A stretch of 64,000 bases of DNA from Guadua angustifolia (taxonomy: Eukaryota; Streptophyta; Magnoliopsida; Poales; Poaceae), in the NCBI GenBank assembly GCA_036346375.1, contig CM070504.1:6941890-7005889 (forward strand). Reading direction: 5' to 3'. Position 1 is the first letter of the stretch. Each line of letters begins with the position of its first letter. Both the position numbers and the translations under genes were made by a program. The notes beneath the pieces are model-generated. The model had not been told where the DNA came from. It did no database searches and saw only the letters and a program-made list of their open reading frames with translations. Below, piece by piece: positions 59,625-64,000 of the stretch.

Positions 59625-60682
59625 GATGAGTATTTATTCTTAACGGGAGTTGGTTTGTTCTTATGGTCCTCATTTCCAGAATCAAAGACTTTCCAATAAA
59701 CCCATGCCGACAACATGCTCTCGAAAGAGACTAGGTGGTAAGCCTTTAGTAAGCGGATCCGCAAGCATAGAAGGGTATGTTTGTTTAGGCTTGAACTTGA
59801 GCTTATTTGGCTTCTAGACCTCTATAAGCCATAAGCCAAAATAAACAGTATTTTTCCAGCCAGACGGAGAGAAGAAGCTCCAACCCAATTTGCATTACGC
59901 GAGAGAAGCAAGGAAAACGATGCTTCTCGGGCTGGCTGGAGCTTCTGAAAATCCCACTTCCCTGGTACCCTTACAACTTAACTGTTATTTACGAAAAATT
60001 GCCATTCTCATCTAGCTCCAAAGAGCCAAATAGATTCTTCCACTCCAAAGACTTCTCCTCCAAAGACCGGCCTAAACAAACACAACCTTAGTACTTATAT
60101 GCTTGACTTCAATAGTCTGATCCTGGATTCTATCTTCCACAACATGATATTTAATGTCAATGTGTTTGACAACACCACTTGACTTGTTGTTACTTGAATA
60201 GAATAGTGCGGCCAAATTATCGCATTATATAGGTAGTGGTTTAGAGATATTGTTTACCACTCTTAATCCCGGGATAAAGTTCTTAAGCCATACAGCCTGT
60301 CCAGTAACCTCATAACATGGACAAACTCAGCCTGTATTGTGGATGATGCAATAAGTGATTGTTTGGAGCTTTTCCACGAAATAGCTCCTCTCGCAAGTGT
60401 GAAGATATATCCTGGCGTGGATTTCTTAGAGTCAACACATCCTGCAAAGTCAGCGTCTGAATAACCCACAACCTCAAGGTCATCAGACTTCTTATATGTA
60501 AGCATGTAATCCTTAGTGCCCTGCAAATAACACAAGACTTTCTTAACGGCTTTCCAGTGGTATAACCCTGAATTTGATTGATATCTGCCAAGCATCCGCA
60601 TTCTGAATGCTAAATCGTATGAGTACAAACTTGAGCATACATAATGCTTCCGATAATTTGAAGCATAAGGAATCGATTTCAT
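59625..60682 (-). pseudogene. Copia RNase H domain, interrupted by a MITE
   Basis: Minus-strand frames encode KVLCYLQGTKDYMLTY, VVGYSDADFAGCVDSKKST and GAISWKSSKQSLIASST, the copia RNase H signatures. They are followed by DNLAALFYSSN and VKHIDIKYH. After the MITE insertion the frame resumes with MLADPLTKGLPPSLFRE. The upstream part near 60620 is scrambled by a frameshift. Inactive. Confidence 0.85.
59773..60087. mobile_element. MITE nested in the copia RNase H region
   Basis: The inverted ends are gggtatgtttgtttaggc and gcctaaacaaacacaacc, and the 315-bp interior is non-coding (agcttctgg/ggctggctgga motifs). It separates the ISTK and MLADP blocks of the RNase H frame, so it arrived after the copia element. 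The TSD is unclear; the ends resemble hAT MITEs. Confidence 0.7.
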
Positions 60683-61603
60683 CGATCGCTTAATTGATTC
60701 CTTGGACTTTGGAATAAACCAAACTTATCGCCCTTAACAATAGGGGCAGGAGTGGCAGAGCAGTTATGCATATTATATCTCTTAAGCACTTTGTCAATGT
60801 ATGACCTTTGTGATAAGCCTAATACACCTTTGGACCTGTCTCGGTGAATCTCAAAGCCCAGAACATAAGAAGCATCACCAAAATCTTTCATGTCAAAATT
60901 AGAGGATAGAAATCTCTTGGTTTCATACAGCATATTCTTATTGCTGCTAGCCAATAAGATATCATCCACATAGAGCACTAAAATAATAAATTTGCTCTCT
61001 TTAATCTTAATGTAAATACAATTATCCACCTCATTTTCTTTAAAGCCAAAATTTCTTATTATTTCATCAAACTTAAGGTACCATTGTCTAGACGTTTGTT
61101 TTAATCCATAGATGGATTTCTTGAGTCTACATCCCATGTGTTCTTTGCCTTCCACGATAAAACTTTCTGGTTGAGCCATGTAAACATTCTCATGCAAGTC
61201 ACCATTAAGGAACACAGTTTTCACATCCATCTGATGTAGCTCTAAATCATAATGAGCAACAAGTGCCATGACAATTCTTAATGAGTCTTTCTTTGAGACA
61301 GGGGAGAAAGTATCAACATAATCAATCCTCTCTCTGCGTAAATCCTTTAGCTACAAGCCTTGCCTTGAATCTTTCGACGTTTCCCTTAGAGTCATGCTTA
61401 GTTTTGTAGACCCATTTATAGCCTACTGTTTTGACTCCATCAAGTATGTCTACTAAATCCCAGACATCATTAATGCTCATAGATTCTAATTCATCATGCA
61501 TGGCCTCAAGCCATTTATCTGAGTGCTTACTACTTATGGCTTCCTTAAAAGAGATGGGATCATCCACCATCCCTATATCGTTTACATCTTCATTCATGTA
61601 CAC
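60679..61603 (-). pseudogene. Copia reverse transcriptase, frameshifted
   Basis: One frame (61603-61322) has WLEAMHDELESM, VYKTKHDSKGNVERFKARLV and GFTQRE. After a one-base slip near 61320 the next frame continues with the FSPVSKKDSLR stretch, LHQMDVKTVFLNGDLHENVY, LKKSIYGLKQTSRQWY and the catalytic YVDDILLAS. These are the standard RVT_2 blocks. The frameshift disables it. Confidence 0.9.
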
Positions 61604-61879
61604 GACATAGTCATTAGGAATGGCAGATCTTCTAACCCGCTATGATCTTCTTAGAGGTTCATCAGTTATCACAGGCGGTTGTTGAGGCTCATCATTAGAC
61701 GCTGTGTTAGGTTCATCATCAGGAGCCGCATTAATTATCCCAGAATCTTCAGCTGGGGGTAGCATAACACCGGAATTCTGAATCGGTGTAAGTATTTGAG
61801 GCACATTAACAATAATCTCTGGGATTATCGGTAATGGAACGTAATTCCAAATCTCCTAAAGATCTATCTTTCTAGCCTC
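61604..61879 (-). other. Copia pol spacer between integrase and reverse transcriptase
   Basis: Proline/glutamate-rich low-complexity frames typical of the variable linker between these domains in copia polyproteins. Several stops are present. Confidence 0.5.
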
Positions 61880-62630
61880 TTAGCTCCCACTGATTACACC
61901 ATTCTCCATAAATACAACATGCCTCGTTTCTACAAACTTAGTGATACGATCTGGGCAATAAAATCGATACCCCTTAGATCTTTCGGGATAACTGATAAAA
62001 TGGCAACTTACATTCTTAGGGTCTAATTTCCCAATATGTGGATTAAAGATTTTTGCTTCAACAGGACAACCCCACACACGTAAGTATTTTAAGCTCGGTT
62101 TCCTTCCAGTCCAAAGTTCATAAGGTGTCTTAGCAACTGATTTGCTGGGAACCCAATTAAGTATATGTGCAGCTGTCTTTAATGCTTCCATCCATAATTT
62201 CACTGGTAAACTGGAGTGGCTGAGCATGCTCCGTACCATATCCATAAGTGTATGGTTCCTTCTTTCAGCTACTCCATTTTGCTGAGGTTCACCAGGAGTT
62301 GAATATTGGGCTACTATTCCATTTTCTTGAAGATATTTAGCAAAGGGACCAGGAATTTGCCCATAAGGAGCATGTTTTCCATAATATTCTCGTCCTCGAT
62401 CTGATCTGACCACTTTAATCTTTAGATTATGCTGATTTTCAATTTCAGCCTTAAATATCTTAAACTTATCAAGTGATTCAGATCGATCATGGATGGGGAA
62501 TATATATTCGTAACGGGAGAAGTCATCAGTGAACGTGATGAATGAGTCAAAACCATCCACTGATGTCATAGGAAAAGGTCCACAGATGTCAGTGTGGATT
62601 AATTCTAATATTCCTATGCTTCAAGTGGCC
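61880..62630 (-). pseudogene. Copia integrase core
   Basis: The minus-strand frame starts after a TGA stop that follows KKGAT. It includes the HTDICGPF block, FITFTDDFSRYEYIFPIH, VVRSDRGREYYG, the PQQNGVAERRNHTL block with the catalytic Glu, and LWMEALKTAAHILNWVPSKS. The Asp-Asp-Glu triad appears intact. The upstream stop and lack of fusion to the rest of pol make it non-functional here. Confidence 0.88.
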
Positions 62631-62845
62631 CCTTTCTTAATTTGTTTTACATATTTTCCCTTAATGCAATCAATACAGGGGTCTGAGTCTAAAAATACTA
62701 ATGGGTGAAGTATCTCTTCTTTAATGAGACGCTTCATTCTCCCCTTCGAAATGTGGCCTAATCGACAGTGCCACAATTTCGATGAAGTCTCATTTGTACC
62801 ATCACACATATTCATCAGAACAGGAGATTCATTTAGAGAAAGCAT
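62621..62845 (-). pseudogene. Copia GAG-pre-integrase domain (HHCC)
   Basis: Encodes LWHCRLGHISKGRMKRLI and CIDCIKGK, the zinc-binding HHCC module before the integrase core. It is separated from gag-protease by a single in-frame TGA and from the integrase by another TGA. Confidence 0.85.
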
Positions 62846-62857
62846 ATAAAGCTTGTC

Positions 62858-63988
62858 TCACTTAAACGCAAGACCAACATTATTTGAATTAAACTTAATG
62901 ATGCATTGATTGTTCCCAAAGATACATTTAAAACCATCATCATCTAATAAAGAAACTGAAATAAGGTTTCTACTTAAACTAGGAACATAAATTACATTAT
63001 TGAGTTGGAGGACAAAGCCATTTTCTAATGCTAATGGTAAGGATCCAATGGCTTCAACTTCTGCCTCCTTTCCATTCGCGACTCTAAGGCTTCGCTCCCC
63101 CTTTCTTAGCATCCTCACGGTAAGGAATCCCTGTAAGGAATTAGTTATGTGCACGGTGGCACATGAGTCAATCCACCAAGAATTAGGAGAAAAATCAGCA
63201 AAAAATGATTCCTCAATAAAGGTGATTTCATCATTACCCTTCTTTGCAAGCCATTTCATGAAGCCTGCACAATCCTTTTGAATGTGCCCATCTTGTTTAC
63301 AGAATCGGCACTTGACATTGTTGGACGAAGAGGGTGCAACAGGTGCCTTGCCTTTATGCCCTGCCTTGCTTAACTCAGCTTTAGAAGAAAATTGCAGCCT
63401 TTTCTTGGACTTGAACTCCCCTTGGAATTTTCTTTTATTGTTGCTTACAAGATTGATGCAATCTTTCTTTTCGGCCTTTAGCCTTTCTTCCTCTTGCACG
63501 CATATGGCTATTAATTCGCTCATAGTCCACTTCTCCTTCTGAGTATTATAATTGATCTTGAAAGGACCAAACTCAGCTGGAAGAGAAGTCATAATGAAGT
63601 GGACTAAAAAGCCTTCTGATATGGGCATGTCCATGCTCTTCAGTTTGGCGGCCATATCTGTCATCATCGTGATATGTTCTCTTACGCCACTTGAGCCATC
63701 GTACTTGGTGGTGAGCATCTTCATAATTAATGTACTGGCATAAACCTTTGAAGAGCCTCTAAATTGCTCTTCCACTGAGGCTAGATATGTCTTAGCATCT
63801 TCGGACTCGGGGATTGCTCCTCTAATCCCGACAGAGATGGTGCTCTTCATGATCATCAAAGACATACGGTTTGACCGCTCCCATTTCTCTGATGCAGTAT
63901 CATAGGACTTCTTTTGCTCAACAAAGTCCTCAACATCATCATCAGGAGGAATAGGAGGATCCTCACGTAATGCAAGGTCTAGATCCAT
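62858..63988 (-). pseudogene. Copia gag-protease
   Basis: A 376-codon open frame. The UBN2-type capsid region includes ASEKWERSNRMSLMIMKSTI, LASVEEQFRGSSK and LVHFIMTSLPAEFGPFKINY. A zinc knuckle CRFCKQDGHIQKDC (CX2CX4HX4C) follows, then the aspartic protease start WWIDSCATVHIT and VIYVPSLSRNLISVS. In active copia proteases the triad reads D-S/T-G; here the Gly is Cys. The frame ends at a TGA where intact relatives continue with a DKLYML-type segment. The first Met lies only 12 bases from the window edge, so a longer start cannot be excluded. Confidence 0.9.
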
Positions 63989-64000
63989 AATTCCAAGAAT

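Larger units (their letters stand above)
58993..64000 (-). mobile_element. Ty1/copia retrotransposon, 3' part, in SDI1/MS5-like intron 1
   Basis: Reading on the minus strand, the domains run gag, protease, integrase, reverse transcriptase, RNase H and 3' LTR, the order that defines Ty1/copia. The 3' LTR is at 58993-59489, with a polypurine tract just before it. The 5' LTR lies beyond position 64000. Stops and frameshifts interrupt pol at least four times, the protease triad is altered, and a MITE is inserted in RNase H, so the copy is non-autonomous. The left flank is agaat; the matching TSD should be found past the window end. Confidence 0.92.

Overview
The window looks like nuclear DNA of a grass (Poaceae). 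It has GC-rich exons separated by AT-rich, transposon-filled sequence with GT-AG introns. It carries Tourist, Mutator and hAT MITEs, PIF/Harbinger, LINE, copia and long-LTR retroelements, and a small LTR element of the TRIM/SMART type. There are no operons, ribosome binding sites, CRISPR arrays, rRNA or tRNA that I could see. Family names come from motif recognition only; no database search was possible.

Layout: 1-8.8 kb is intergenic and packed with small DNA transposons, several with clean target-site duplications (TSDs). 8.95-12.7 kb (+) is an apparently intact two-exon glycerol-3-phosphate acyltransferase (GPAT). Convergent with it, 13.17-27.92 kb (-) is a seven-exon prolyl 4-hydroxylase with a C-terminal ShKT domain. 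Its introns are swollen by a LINE 3' fragment, a second truncated LINE, a solo LTR with a nested hAT-like element, a 3.3-kb LINE and a 2.8-kb solo LTR. Two single-base frameshifts make it a pseudogene or a mis-assembled gene. 28.2-31.3 kb holds MITEs and a two-exon remnant of the splicing factor CWC15. 31.29-38.88 kb is a complete 7.6-kb LTR retrotransposon with TSD tgtat, no recognisable pol and a 17-copy ~80-bp tandem array. 40.6-46.6 kb holds two more long LTR-like segments related in layout to the LTR in the hydroxylase intron. 46.97-53.67 kb is a decayed 6.7-kb PIF/Harbinger element that seems to have split the promoter/5' UTR of the next gene. 53.79-57.40 kb (+) is an intact eight-exon Alba/RGG-box RNA-binding protein gene. 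58.51 kb (+) is exon 1 of an SDI1/MS5-like TPR gene, whose first intron holds an antisense Ty1/copia element (58.99 kb to beyond the window end).

The host genes (lipid acyl transfer, ER hydroxylation, splicing, RNA binding, sulfur-response/meiosis-type TPR protein) are unrelated to each other. What unifies the window is layered transposon insertion, and several insertions can be ordered in time from nesting and TSDs. I found no undescribed biological system. The strongest leads are the Harbinger insertion that separates a telo-box-bearing leader from the Alba gene, the transposon-laden hydroxylase locus, and long LTRs that carry different inverted-motif arrays at the same position.
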